Source: Cafeteria roenbergensis (Eukaryota > Sar > Bigyra > Bicosoecida > Cafeteriaceae). Taken from it: a DNA stretch of 64,000 nucleotides. Positions 19,597 to 31,758 of this stretch are shown here, one piece after another. Where the stretch lies: contig VLTN01000008.1 of assembly GCA_008330645.1 (NCBI GenBank), positions 682,001-746,000 of the forward strand, in the 5' to 3' direction. How positions within the stretch are numbered: the first letter of the stretch is position 1; each line of letters starts with the position of its first letter. Made by a program: the position numbers and the translations under genes. The notes beneath the pieces are model-generated. The model searched no databases and was not told where the DNA came from. It saw only the letters and a program-made list of their open reading frames with translations.

Positions 19597-21888
19597 CTAG
19601 GCCCACCCAGATGGTCGTCCAGGTAAGCAAACTCGCCAGAGGACGATCCTCCCGAAGATGCTGCGCTGGCCGCAGGGCTGGCCGCAGGGCTGGCCGCAGG
19701 GCTGGCCCGCAGAGATGGCCACAGCGCTTTCCCGAGGGCAGGTCTCCTTGGCGGCGTCGTCCCAAGGCAACAAGCGAGTCAGCCGCTGCTCGGCTTCCAT
19801 GAGGCTTTGGCGCTGAGCGGCCAGCTGGCGTCGTTGATGCTTGATTTGCTCCACCCGGGCCGTGTCCAACTCAACGAGGTCGTCCAAGTCCACGCCATCG
19901 ACGAACGCCTCTACGCCCTGAATGAAACGGTCAACAACCTTGCGGTGGACACGCAGCCCAAAGACACTTGCCCGCATCTTGGCCTGGCGAAGCAAATCGT
20001 CCTGCGGGCTCATGCTTGCTGCTTCGGCAGCCGTTGCGGATGCATGGCCCACATCAGGCTTGGCTGCCATGAGCCTCGTGATGGCAGACCGCACCTGGCT
20101 GGACATTGATTCACGCCAGCCCTGGGACTGCTTCAGCGCGTATCCAGCCTCGGTCCGCTGCACTTCGCCAGCCTTGAGCATCGCTTTCATCGTGGAAGCA
20201 ACGATGTTGGTCACCTCGGAGGTGAGCTCGGAGACGTCAGTCGGGCAAAGGTCGGGCCAATGGAGCATCTCCGAGGCTGCGGGCGCGAATGACTTGCTGG
20301 CCTCGGTGGCCTCGTCGATGTCCGCAAGCACGTCGTGCTTCATCTCGCTGACAAGGTTTGCAAACGCTTCCCGAGCGCGGTCCAGTCGGCATGGCGCCTC
20401 GGCTTCGTGCTTGTTCAGCACTGAGGACAGGCCTTCTTTCAGCATGTCGGCCATCGACTCCGCCAGTTTCCGGGCGCATGTCCGGAGCTTGGCCGAAAGC
20501 CTGTTGGCGGCCTGCTCGATGACCTGCTGATCAACTGCCAGACCAGACTCCTGCAGTAGGGAGAGACGCTTGCGCCGGCTTTTGGCCCAGTCCACTCGCT
20601 CCACGTGGCTGAGAGTCTCGCGTTGAAGCGCGCGCTCGAACTCTTTGACGAGGTCGTAGGCTCGCATCGCCAGGCTGTCCGAGTCGTCCGGGCCGGGAAG
20701 CCTGAGGACATCGTCCAACTTCTCGGCCAGCGCGGAAACTACCGGAGCGGCGTCGTCGGCATCCCGTGGGAGGCCCTCGAGACGCTTGGTTTTCTTTGCG
20801 ATGTTGACTCGGACGTCAAGCAGCATTGGGCGGGCCAGCTTGCGCAGGTCGTCGACGAGCAGGTCCTCGAGCTTGTTGCTGATTGCCTTTGCACCTAAGA
20901 CGCTCCGCACCAAGCTTGGAGCGTGCTCGCTGGGCCCCGCCTTTTCTACCAGCAGTTCCTGCTCTTCCGCTGCTGACACCAATCGTTCGCCGTCCGGCAT
21001 TGATGCCGTGATGAACACCCTTGCGGGCAGCTCGATTGCTTGGCTCAGCGCCGCCTTGAACTCCGCGGCTGTCGCCGCATCCCCCTTGCTGCGGATGTAG
21101 AAGCACCTGGGGCCAGGTGAAAAGACCGCGTTCGACTCGCCGGAAAGCTCGCCGAAGCCTCGATCTGCCAGCAGCTGCAGCAGCGATGTTGAAGACGGGT
21201 TGGTTGAGCACGGAAGCAGGACCACAGGGATGCTGTTTTCTTTGTCGAGGTAGAGTTCGATGAGTTCGCGCGTGCGCTTCTCGGCCGGGCCAAAAGAGGA
21301 GACGTGCCCTGGCAAATCGACCAAGGTGATGTTTGCGCACCCCGGCAGACGCACATCCAGGTGGATTTCTACCGTTGAGTACCCGCTGGCTTTCGAAGAG
21401 TCGCCGTCGACGACGGCCGACTGCATCTTTCCAAACTCTTCGGCGAACTTGCCTTCGACGGCCAGCTCGTCGTTGCTCAGCGTCACCGTCTGCATTTCGT
21501 GCCCAACCTTGGCCTTGAGCGTGATCTCGGAGCTTCCCACGTCGGCGTGACAAGCATTGATCACGGTGGGCGTCTTCGTGGTCGAGCCAGCACCTGACAA
21601 CAAGTTCAGCCCCGGCACAAGGGCCGAAATGGTGGCAGACTTGGCCGCGCTCTCCTGTCCAATCAGCACGATTTGGGATGCGAGGGGCTTTGCACCGCCT
21701 TCGGCTGCCAGTTCGATCGCCTTCTGGAAGCTCCGCAGCTCCGCGAAGGTAGGATGCTGGCCGCTCCAGGCAGCATCAAGGTCATCCGGGGCCGCGCCGC
21801 GCGCAGCCACCGCTGCAGCCATCGCTGTGCCTCGCTCGAGGGGCGGAGTGCGCATTTCGGCGCCTCCGGCAGCTGGCAGAGCCGCCAA
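19597..21888 (-). CDS. Dynamin-like large GTPase with divergent nucleotide-binding motifs
   Basis: The layout resembles dynamin-related proteins, which self-assemble on membranes and remodel them: a GTPase-like domain in the first 300 residues, then long helical regions to about residue 740 of 763. The G1 region is IGQESAAKSA (about 77-86), where dynamins have GxxSSGKSS. The G2-like STTKTPTVI follows, G3 is the intact DLPG (191-194) and the G4 position may be SKGD (about 266) in place of TKxD. The loss of the second P-loop glycine raises doubt about normal GTP hydrolysis. The extreme C-terminus carries four GQPC-type tetrapeptide repeats, coded near 19670-19710, and an odd hydrophobic end, so the last part may be mis-terminated or alternatively spliced. 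ATG codons at 21855 and 21822 are alternative starts. Confidence 0.75.
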   Translation of the reverse strand: MAALPAAGGAEMRTPPLERGTAMAAAVAARGAAPDDLDAAWSGQHPTFAELRSFQKAIELAAEGGAKPLASQIVLIGQESAAKSATISALVPGLNLLSGAGSTTKTPTVINACHADVGSSEITLKAKVGHEMQTVTLSNDELAVEGKFAEEFGKMQSAVVDGDSSKASGYSTVEIHLDVRLPGCANITLVDLPGHVSSFGPAEKRTRELIELYLDKENSIPVVLLPCSTNPSSTSLLQLLADRGFGELSGESNAVFSPGPRCFYIRSKGDAATAAEFKAALSQAIELPARVFITASMPDGERLVSAAEEQELLVEKAGPSEHAPSLVRSVLGAKAISNKLEDLLVDDLRKLARPMLLDVRVNIAKKTKRLEGLPRDADDAAPVVSALAEKLDDVLRLPGPDDSDSLAMRAYDLVKEFERALQRETLSHVERVDWAKSRRKRLSLLQESGLAVDQQVIEQAANRLSAKLRTCARKLAESMADMLKEGLSSVLNKHEAEAPCRLDRAREAFANLVSEMKHDVLADIDEATEASKSFAPAASEMLHWPDLCPTDVSELTSEVTNIVASTMKAMLKAGEVQRTEAGYALKQSQGWRESMSSQVRSAITRLMAAKPDVGHASATAAEAASMSPQDDLLRQAKMRASVFGLRVHRKVVDRFIQGVEAFVDGVDLDDLVELDTARVEQIKHQRRQLAAQRQSLMEAEQRLTRLLPWDDAAKETCPRESAVAISAGQPCGQPCGQPCGQRSIFGRIVLWRVCLPGRPSGWA

Positions 21889-22685
21889 AGTGATATCTTC
21901 CTTCCCCGGTTGCGGGCTGCCAAGGGCAGCTGAGCGCGCATTCGTGGTCTCACCCTGGACCTTGTGGCCTGTGGCCCAAGAGGTGCCCGCTGCTTGGGCG
22001 CGAGAGCGCCCCGAGCTTCAAGATCGTTGATCAGTCTGAAAAATCCATATTTCCTTGCCCGCTTGCGAGGCCCTTTTCCTCAAATCCAGATTTTCGCGGC
22101 AACACGATCCCCCCCCCTCCCGCGTTGCGGAGCGGCGGATCGGGACCATCCGTCTGGCCTACTGCTTGGAGAAAGCATGCGCCTCCTTTCCGGTGCCGCG
22201 GGCTGCCCGACGCGGCCAGAGCCGGGGCGAGGCCTGGGGCGGGACCCAGCGGCGCTGCAGGCCATCATCGCTCCGCCCGGGTCGGACGGCTGCGCTGTCG
22301 ATGCACCGCTCGGGGCAGGACCCCGCAGCAGGCACGGCACAGGGGTGGTGTTTCCATTCGTTGTGTGGCACGGGCGCCGAGGGGGGGGAGGGGGAGGCGA
22401 CCCCATGCCCGAAGGCGACGGCTTGCGACGGGAGCACGACTTGTCTGGTATCGAGCACGAATGACGCAACGCAGCACTCGCGGAAAACACGCATTGGCGC
22501 CTCGTGGCAATACAGCTGGCCAGGCTCCGGCGGTGGAACGAGCCGAAGGGCAAGCCCAGCAGCTGCCTCGCGTGAACAACGGCGCAGCGAGCCACTGAGG
22601 CAGGACAGGGCGCGGCGACCAGCAATCAGCATTCGATGACAGGCCCGCTTGCGCCCGCTTGCGCAGGAAGCGACTGCGGCGGCAG
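21889..22685. other. Intergenic spacer
   Basis: This lies upstream of the minus-strand dynamin-like gene and downstream of HSCB. It contains short C and G homopolymer runs near 22110 and 22380. No gene is recognised. Confidence 0.5.
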
Positions 22686-23644
22686 TCACCGCCTGCCCTG
22701 CGCCGCTTCGGCAGCTGCTTCGGCCTGGTCCTTGATACGCTGGCGGTACTGCGCCTCCACAACCAGCGCCTCTGCGCGCTCAAGGGCCGCGGTTGCCGCT
22801 GCATCGTCGCCGGCTGCCTCGGCCTCCTCAGCGGTCGCGAACGCCACGCCCAGCTCCTCGGCTGCGACTGAGAGCCGGGACGTCGCCGCATCGACGATTT
22901 GCTTCAGCTGCTCTGGGTCCGCTGGCCGGCTGTCGATGACCTCGCGCGCCTCCATCACCTCCATGAGCAGGGCGGCATCCACGCCCGACCTCGCAGTCCC
23001 GGCATTTTCGGCTAGGGGGTCCCGTCCTCGCTGCAAGAGGAGGGCGTGGGCTCGGCTCCACGGCGACTCCAGAACGCGGAAGGCAGAGCTGAGGGCGGCA
23101 GAGGCTGCCTCGGCCTCGGCCTGCTCGAGGCGAGAGCCCCCTGCCCCGGGCGCGAAGCGGTCAGGGTGCGCGCGCATCTGCATGCGCTTGTGGGCCGACT
23201 GCAGGGCGGGGCCGTCCAAGGCAAAGCGCGCGGGCCTGCGGAACGCGCAGAGAGGTGCGCCCGGGGAGGAGAGAGACGGGATGACGGCAGGGCAAGGCAA
23301 GGCGCGCTGTGGGGGCCAGTGCACGCCGCAATGGGGCCGCCTGCCACTGCCGCCCCGCCGGCCGCTGGGGCGCCGCTCGTGGGCTGCGGCGAGCGGGCAC
23401 AGGGTTGCATGCACGGCGACTCTCACAGCCCGAAAACGTCAAAGGGACCAGCCGACGAAGGAGGCGCCACGATGTGGTTGCACGACCCGCAAGTGAGCTT
23501 CCAGTCGTTCACACACGTGCCGCAGGCCTTGCAGTGCGCGGCCTCCGCGTCGGACTTGGCCTGAGCTGCTTGTGACTGGCAAGCAAACCGGAGCTGCAGC
23601 CTCCGCGCGAGCACCCCATGCACGGGGCGCGTGGCCACCCGCAT
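22686..23644 (-). CDS. HSCB: Mitochondrial iron-sulfur cluster co-chaperone HSCB (Hsc20/Jac1)
   Basis: HSCB is a J-protein that brings the ISCU scaffold to mitochondrial Hsp70 for iron-sulfur cluster transfer. Exons on the minus strand are 23644-23427 and 23235-22686, joined through a CTG codon split by a gtgaga..cag intron, giving about 255 residues. The N-terminus MRVATRPVHGVLARRLQLRF is Arg-rich and presequence-like. Next comes a paired-cysteine zinc motif (CKACGTC ... CGSC) as in animal and plant HSCB. The join restores FDVFGLPARFALD, the classic start of the J-domain, followed by HPDRF with the Hsp70-stimulating HPD. The C-terminal three-helix domain contains LLMEVMEAREVID, the ISCU-binding signature. 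Its 5' end faces the myosin gene across about 295 bp. Confidence 0.9.
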
Positions 23645-23938
23645 CGAAGCGACCTACGCGCAGCCTGCCGTGGGCGAGGTCGGGGGGTCGTGTGCCCGCG
23701 GCCGCAGCGGGCGCGAGGGCCGTGGCAACTGCGGGGCTTCCACGACGGCGCCAAGTCTTTGTCCCGGCGCAAGCATTGTCGATATTCGCGCGCGCCCCAA
23801 GATCTGCCGGTGCGGGCGGCGCGCCGTCGCTCTGCGCCCACTTGTCGCGGCTTGGGCTGCGCGAATCGGCATTCCATTCGCCCCCCCGGCTCGGCTCCCA
23901 GGCGCAGCCGTTGCTGCCAGCGTGCCACCTGAGGCACA
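23645..23938. promoter_or_regulatory. Putative bidirectional promoter between HSCB and myosin
   Basis: The two start codons point away from each other across only 294 bp, so both promoters must overlap here unless upstream leader exons exist. No TATA-like or other named element was recognised in the GC-rich sequence. Confidence 0.4.
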
Positions 23939-26900
23939 ATGTCTACCTTCGAGACCGGGGTGAGAATGCCGCGTGCAGGGCGCGTCGCGGGAGCGGTTTG
24001 CGTTGCGCGAGAGCCCAAAGCTCGAAGCGGATCGCGGTGCGGCGGCTCGCTTGCCGCGCCCTCCCGTGGATCGCGCCGCCCCGCCCCGCCCTCGGCCGCG
24101 CGAGGCGGGTGCTGCATCCGACACCACCTCGCGAGCGGCGGGGGGGGCGCGCGGTGGGGAGCGGCGCGCGCCGGGGCCGGGCGCCGGGAACGCCGGCTCG
24201 CCAGACCCGGGCGTGCCGCGCAATGCTGCCCTGGTGGCCGGCTACGGCCTGCATGCCGCGCGGCGGCCCCGAGCGGCCCCGCATGCAGGCCGTGGATCGC
24301 CGAGCGGCGTTTCGGCAGGCCGCGCGGGGCCGGCGGTCGCGGGGACAGGCGGCGGTCGAGGCGGCGGCGCGCAGGGTTCCGGGCTGATCCAAGGGCGCTC
24401 GCCGTCGCGTCACCGCCGCCGGGCGCTCCGCCCTCCGTGCCCGCCCGGGCCTGCGCTGGCTGCGTCCGCGGCCAGGCAGCTTGCGGTCCTCCTGCCCCAG
24501 CGCCGCTGCTGGGAGCTCTGGCCCCTCGAGGCGCGCTTGCCGCCCTGGGCCGTGCCCAAGCGGGGTGTTGCCGCAACGGCCCTGGTTTGAGCGACCCCGC
24601 TCCAACTACCCGCCGCCGACTCCCGCGCCTATTTGGGGCCGACCGGTCATCGAGGCAACTGCAACTGCTCGCGCGCACCCGCCGTGTCGGCTTCCCTCCC
24701 CCCCCGCGCTGCCTCTGCCCCGCAGTCATGGGTGTGGTTTTTGCACCCCGAGGAGAAGTGGCTCCCGGGCAAGGTCACCAAGCCTTTCAAGCCCGGAGGG
24801 GCCGGCGCCGTGGACCTCGAGGACGGCACTGTGAGTCGTGACTTGCGCCGCTCCTCCGCTTGCTGACGCCCCTGGTCCGCTGGGCAAGTCACGCAGCCTG
24901 CCCAAACAGCCTCGCCGCCCCACCCGGGCATGCGTGTGCGCGCCATTCCGATGTGCTTCTCACCCGGCGCGTCCCCCTCCCGCCCGCCCCATGCCGGCCG
25001 CAGTCGTATGACATCTCCGAGGAAGTCAGTGCCGATTGCCTGGTGTGCGACCCCGAGGCGCTTGGCCAGTACGACAACATGGTCAAGATGAACAACCTCA
25101 ACGAGCCAGTCATCATGCACAACCTGCGCTCCCGCTTCAAGTCCAAGAAGATCTACACCTACATCGGCAACATTCTCATCGCCGTCAACCCGTTCGAGCT
25201 GCTCCCCATCTACACGCCTGAGATCCTTGACAAGTACAAGGACGGAGGAGGCCGCTCCCAGCCGCCGCACATTTACGCCATCGCCGACTTTGCCTACCAG
25301 GGCATGATCGCCGAGTCGGCCAGCCAGTCCGTCGTCATTTCCGGCGAGTCCGGCGCCGGCAAGACCGAGACCATGAAGCTCGTGCTTCAGTTCATCGCCG
25401 AGGCCTCGGGCAGAGCCGCGAAGCAGGGCAGCTCCGGCGACAAGCAGGAGTCCCTCGAGCAGCAGATCCTCAAGTCCAACCCGGTGATGGAGGCCTTTGG
25501 CAACGCCAAGACGACCCGCAACAACAACTCCAGCCGCTTCGGAAAGTGGACGGAGATCCTCTTCAACTCCACGGGCGCCATCGTGGGTGGCTCCATCATC
25601 AACTACCTCCTCGAGAAGAGCCGCATCCCGTTCCAGGCCGAGCAGGAGCGCAACTACCACGCCTTCTACCAGCTGCTGGCGGGCGGCGAGCTGGACGCCG
25701 ACATGAAGAAGCGCTTCTCCCTGCGCGACGCCGAGGAGTTCCACTACATGAACCAGTCTGGCGTCACGACGGTGGAAACCATCAACGACGAGAAGGAGTG
25801 GCTGGAGCTGAACGCGGCCATGGACATCCTCGACATGTCGGCGGAGCAGAAGGAGGGCGTGTTCCGCACCACTGCCGCGGTGCTCCACCTCGGCGACGTG
25901 ACCTTCAAAGGCGAGGGCGGGGACGACGACGTTGCCACCCCCGCCGACGGCAAGTCGCTCGAGACCGCCGCAGGGCTGTTCGGAGTCGAGACGGACGCGC
26001 TGACCAAGTGCCTGACCAAGAAGCGCATCACCGGCTCCACCTTCAAGAACTACAGCGTGTCGGCGGCCGGCGACGCCCGCGACGGACTCTCCAAGGCCAT
26101 GTACAGCCAGATGTTCGACTGGCTCATCCAGAAGATCAACCTTGTGCTGGGCGGCGCCGTGAAGAAGCAGGAGGCCGAGGACAGCAAGGGCAAGATCCGC
26201 CTGCTGCACATCGGTATCCTGGACATCTTCGGGTTCGAGTGGTTCACCACCAACAGCTTCGAGCAGCTGTGCATCAACTACTGCAACGAGAAGCTGCAGT
26301 TCCACTTCAACGAGCACATCTTCAAGCTCGAGCAGAAGGAGTACGAGAGCGAGGGCATCTCCGTCGACGCCATCGACTTTGCCGACAACCAGCCGACGCT
26401 GGACCTGCTCGAGGTCAAGGGCACCGGCATCTTCGCCATGATCGACGAGGAGTGCAACGTGCCGCGCGGCAGCGACGAGGGCCTGCTCTCCAAGCTGCTG
26501 AAGCAGCACCTCTCGCACCCCAACTTCGACAAGCCCAAGCCCAAGGACCTCGACGCCCGCAAGGTGTTCAAGGTGATCCACTACGCCGCGGTGGTGCCCT
26601 ACAACACCACTGGGTTCCTCGACAAGAACCGCGACTCCCTCGCGGACGACATCGCGGAGGTCGTGACGGCCTCCAAGGAGCCCTTCATCGCGGCCCTGCT
26701 GGCGCCGTCCGCGGAGGAGCTGGCGGAGGCGGCTGCCGGCGGCCGGCGCAAGAAGAAGGGCAAGGCGTCTCTCGGCTTCAAGTTCAAGGGCTCGCTCAAC
26801 GACCTGATGACCAGGCTCAACGCCACGTCCCCGCACTTCGTGCGCTGCATGAAGCCCAACCACGTGAAGAAGGGCGGCGTGTTCGAGTGCGACACGATGC

Positions 26901-29900
26901 TGGACCAGCTGCGCAACGCCGGCCTCCTCGAGGTGTGCCGCATCCGCCAGATCGGCTTCCCCGTCCGCAAGTCCTTCGACGACTTCCTCTTCCGCTACCG
27001 CTGCCTCGACCTCACCGCGGCCGCCGACCACACCACCCTCCTGGCCGCGCTGGAGGCCAAGGGCGTGGCCAAGAAGGGCCAGTGGGCCATCGGCCACAGC
27101 AAGGTGTTCATGCGCAACCAGCAGCAGAACGACTTTGAGGAGTTCCGCGAGGAGTCGCTCAAGGGCGTGGTGACCCACATGACGACCATCGCGCGCCGCT
27201 TCATCTGCCGCTGCCGCTACATCCGCTACCAGGCCATCCTGGCCGGCATCTCCGCCGCGCTCAAGACCCGCACGGAGGAGGCCCTGACCGAGGCGCTCGT
27301 GGACGCCCCCGAGCTGCCCTTTGGCGGCGACCACATCGGCGTGGTGAAGGACGCCAAGGCCCTCCGCGACCGCATCCAGGAGGAGGCCCGCGTCCTGGCG
27401 CTCATCAAGGAGGCCATCTCCAACCGCGACCTGGCCGAGCTCAAGTCGGCGGTGGCGCAGGCCGCCGAGATGTCCCCCGAGTTCGAGCCGGCGGAGCGCG
27501 CCGAAGCCGAGGCGCTCATCGCCACGATGGAGACGGAGAAGGCGTGCGTGGGGCGGCTGCGGGCCGCGACCAAGGCCAAGGACAAGGAGGCCATCGTTGC
27601 GGCGCTGGCCGAGGCAGAGTCGCTCGGCAAGTACGTGACCGAGACGGAGGAGTTCGAGGCCGCCACGGCCACGAAGCAGCGCATCGAGGAGGAGGAGGCC
27701 GCCATCGCCGCCCTCCGCGCAGCCATCGCCGCCCGCGAGTACGAGGGCCTCGTGGCAGCCCTGGACAAGATGACCGAGATGGGCATGGGCGAGGAGGCCA
27801 TCGTCTCCGAGGGCAACACTCTGCGCGAGCTCCTCCGGGCGCAGGGCGAGGCCAAGAAGGCCATCCGCTCCGCGGTGGAGGACCGCCAGCTCGGCCCGCT
27901 GGCCGCCGCCCTGAAGCGGGGCGCGGAGGTGGAGCTGGCCGACGCCGACGACGACATGAAGGCGGGCCGGGAGCTCGAGGCGCGGCTCACCGCCGAGGAG
28001 GCCGCCGAGGCTGAGCTTGCCGCCGCGGTGGAGGCGTCCGACATGGGCGCGCTCGAGGCCGCCCTGGGCGCCGCGGACGGCATGTCCCCGCCGCTCGCGG
28101 ACACGGTGCCGGACAGCGAGAGCCTGCCCAAGGCGCGCAAGCTGCTGGCCAAGCTGAAGGAGATCGCGGCCTGCAAGGCGGACCTCGCCGAGGCGTGCAC
28201 GTCCGCCAAGTTCGGCCCGCTGTCCGCCGCCATCCGCAAGGCTGCAGAGCTGGGCATCGAGACGGGCCCCGAGATCGAGAAGGCCCGGGGGCTGATGGAG
28301 GAGCTGGGCGCGCAGTTCGAGCAGCTCAAGGCGCTGGAGGACGCCTGCAACGCCTTCGACCGTGCCGGCATCGAGGCGGCGCTGAAGAAGTGCGAGGAGA
28401 TGGGCCTGGGCAAGGAGGAGACCTGCGCCCACGGCAAGGCCACGCTGGACAAGATGGGCAAGCAGGACGACGTCGCCGACAGGCTCGCCGCCGCCACCGA
28501 GGCGCGCGACAAGGACATGCTCAAGGCGCTGCTGGCAGAGGCGGAGTCGCTCAACCTCGAGGCGCGCAAGGACAAGGCGGAGGCGGCCACCAAGGCCGCG
28601 GCCGTCCTCTCCCAGCTCAAGAAGGAGGAGGAGCTGGCGGCGGCCGTCCGCGCGGCGGTCAAGTCGCTCGACGCCGAGGCCCTCGCCGCCGCGACGGAGA
28701 AGGCCAAGGCCGGGGGCGTGTCGGCCGACGCCATCGCGGAGGCCGAGAAGGCGGCCGAGACCATCGCCGAGGCGATGGAGCTGGACAAGAAGCTGGGCGC
28801 GGCGATGGAGGCCAAGGACAACGCGGCCCTGGTGGCGGCGTACGAGGAGTGCGAGGCCAAGGGCGTTGCGCCCCCGCGCATGGCCGCCGCCGCCGCCGTG
28901 GTGAAGCGCGAGCGCGCGGTCCGCGACGCCAAGGTGAAGCTCTCCGAGGCCATCGCCAGCGGCGGGGGCTCCGGCCTGCGCGAGGCCCTCAAGCAGGCGA
29001 CGGAGCTCGGCATCGCGGGCCCCGAGGTGGACAAGGCCAAGGAGCTCTCCGAGAAGATGGCTGGCGAGAAGGAGCTCGCGTCGTCGCTGCGCGCCGCCAT
29101 CAAGGCGCTCGACAACAAGGCCCAGAGCAAGGCCGGCGTGGAGCTTGCCGACGTGGCGCCGCTGCAGGACGCCCTGGACGAGGCCCTCAGCCGCGGCCTG
29201 CCCGCCGACAGCGAGCACGTGGTGGAGGCCAACAAGCTCAAGGAGCGCATGGAGAAGGTGCTCGCGCTGCAGGCCGACCTGGAGGCCATCCTCGAGGAGC
29301 CCAAGCCGCGCAAGAGCCAGCTGAACAAGCTGCTCGCCAAGGCGCAGGACCTGGACCTCAAGTCGAGCCTCGTGAAGAAGGCCACGCGCAAGCTGCGCGA
29401 CGTTGAGGCGGCGGAGCGCGACGCGGACGACTTCGACGAGGAGGAGGAGGATGAGATCGACCTCGACGAGCTCAAGGCCAAGCGCGAGGAGACGTACACC
29501 AAGGCCATGGACCCCAAGTACGTGTGGTCCAAGTACAGCCGCATTCGGACTCCGGAGAGCTTCGCCAAGGGCGTCATGTTCGGCAAGAAGCGCCTCATGG
29601 CCAACCAGCTGACCTGGCAGTCCACGACCATCAACCGCTCGCTGCTGGAGCTGCCGAACAAGCCGCTGAACAAGATGGCCACGCGCCTGCACAAGAACAT
29701 CCTGGGGTACTGCGGCGACAAGCAGATGTCCTTCCCGGCCATGCTGGCCCAGGACATCCTCCAGAAGGGCCTGGACGAGGCGGAGCTGCGCGACGAGATC
29801 TACCTGCTGGTGCTCAAGCAGCTGACCGGGAACACGGTCAAAACGAGCGAGATGCGCTGCTGGCAGCTCATCTGCATGTGCGTCGGCACCTTCCCGCCCA

Positions 29901-31090
29901 CCCACGAGTTCGAGTACTGCCTCCTCAACTTCCTGCTCAGCCACCGCGAGTCCATGGGCACCGTCGGCAACTACGCCCGGTACGCGCTGCGCCGCCTCGA
30001 GGGCTCCGTGACCGCGGGCGCCAGCGCCTTCGTGCCCAGCGTGGAGGAGATCCTGGCCTACAAGGACCGCCCTCCCATCCTGGCCACGGTGGAGCTCATC
30101 GACGGCTCCCCGCTCACGGAGGAGCTGCCCATCACCCCGGACCTCAACGTGGGCAAGGTTGTGGACATCTGCAACCACTTCCTGAGCCTGCGGGACCCGC
30201 GCCAGCAGTACATGGGCATCTTCGTCTACGACCTCAAGCACGAGGACGAGGCCGACGAGGGGGCCAACCCGCTGGCCGACGCGGAGGAGGACGACGACTC
30301 CGGCCGCGTGGTGAAGAAGACGCCCCGGCCGCTGCAGAACAGCGACTTCCTCGGCGACGTGGTGACGGTCAAGGTGCGGCAGAACCAGCCCTTCAAGTTC
30401 GTGTTCAAGCGCAAGATCTACCTCAAGTCCGCCGACGAGCCGTCGGACGACGCCGGATGGGAGTCGCTCATGTACTACCAGGCGGTGGACGAGACGATCC
30501 ACGGCAACATCCCGCTCGAGTCCGAGGACGAGGTGGCGCTCTTCGCCGCGCGCTGCATGGTCACCGACATGGGCGAGGACCTCGGCGAGACGGAGGAGGA
30601 GGTGGCCGAGGCAGGGGCCATCGAGTACATCCCCTTCGCGTGGCGCGAGAAGCTGGACGCCTCCGAGTGGGTCACCCGAATCTGCACAGCCCTGGACAAG
30701 GACGACAGCGAGTTGCGCGAGGAGGGCCACGCCGAGGCGCAGGCGGCCGTCATTGCCACCGCCAAGGACCACCCGCTGTACGGCACCTGCTTCTTCAACG
30801 TGCGCCGCAAGACGTTCCCCGAGTCCATGGCCGCCTTCCCCGAGTTCGTCACCATCGCCCTCAACTCGGAGGGCCTGCACTTCCTTGACGACGCCAAGGA
30901 GACGCTCTCCACGTTCGGCTTCGCGGACATCTACCGCTGGGGCGGCTCGTCCACGCAGTTCTCCATCATTCTGTGGAACGCAGAGGACGACGAGACGGAA
31001 GAGGTGACCTTCTTCACCGACCAGGCCGCCGACATCGCCTCGCTCATCCTGGACTACATCAACGCCATCATGGCGGCGGGCGACGAGTGA
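23939..31090 (+). CDS. Unconventional MyTH4-FERM myosin with long helical-repeat neck
   Basis: This is an actin-based motor of about 2070 residues. I read exons 23939-23959 (MSTFETG), 24726-24830 and 25004-31090, all phase 0. The tiny first exon is inferred from its ATG, gtgaga donor and the natural join to SWVWFLHPEEKWLPGKV, the SH3-like N-domain. The motor shows P-loop GESGAGKTE (about 156), switch I NNNSSRFGK, switch II DIFGFEW (about 448) and the LRNAGLLEVCRIRQIGFPVR region. No clear IQ motif follows. Residues of about 790-1500 are roughly nine Ala/Glu/Lys-rich helical-hairpin repeats of about 65-75 residues, each with an A-L..AL...E-LG pattern. The tail has a MyTH4 domain (about 1545-1700; LPNKPLNKMATRLHKNILGY) and a FERM domain to the end, which in relatives bind microtubules and membrane cargo. 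Confidence 0.9.
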
Positions 31091-31758
31091 GCGGCGCGTC
31101 GCCACAGCCAAGGGCCAGCGACCCCCGGAGCTCCAGGGCGCGCGCCCCAGAGACGGTCGCCGCCAACTCGCCGATAGGCGCTCCCTGCCCCTGGATTGTG
31201 ACAGCTTGCCACGGGGCTTGCCGTGGCCTCGCGCTGTGGGGCGCACGCGCCCCTCGCTCCCATCGTTTATCCGCCAAGCGCAACGCCCCGGAGGGCGTGC
31301 TCCCGCCGCCGGAGGGACCGGCAACGCCTGTTCCCCCTCTGAGCCGTTGAGTTTGGCGAAGCTCCTGCAATTCGTGTCCCAACCACGCAACAATGGCGGC
31401 GCCGCGCCCGCTGCCCCCCTCGCACTTGACGCACGCGCGCGCACATGCACACACGCACACGAACACGCGCGCGCGCGCGACTTGACGCGGGCACGCCAAG
31501 GCAAGCCCCCCCCGCGCGCGCGCGCTGGCCGCCGCTGCGGAGCGAAACAGACGGCGTCGGAACAGCGCGAGCTGCCCCCCCCTCATCGCGTGTGGCCGAG
31601 CTGGGCGTGTGCATGCGCGTGCCGCACGAGGCATTCAATTGCAGCTCAGCCAAGGCTCGACAGTGCGAGTAACGGCTCATGGGTTCAGAGTGCGCCAACA
31701 CCAGCCCAAGCAAACGACAACGGCGCGCCTCTCTATCAGCGGGGGGTTGCCGAGGCTA
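31091..31758. other. Intergenic spacer between convergent genes, with alternating purine-pyrimidine tract
   Basis: Two genes converge here. A (CA)/(CG)-type alternating tract lies at about 31430-31482, with a second CG run near 31510-31525; such tracts can adopt Z-DNA. No gene is recognised. Confidence 0.6.

Noticed and set aside
24647-31504. A 2285-codon open frame antisense to the whole myosin gene
   Set aside because: Strong G/C preference at third codon positions of the real gene keeps one antisense frame free of stops; the translation is Leu/Val/Gly/Arg-rich with no domains, while the sense strand has full myosin motifs.
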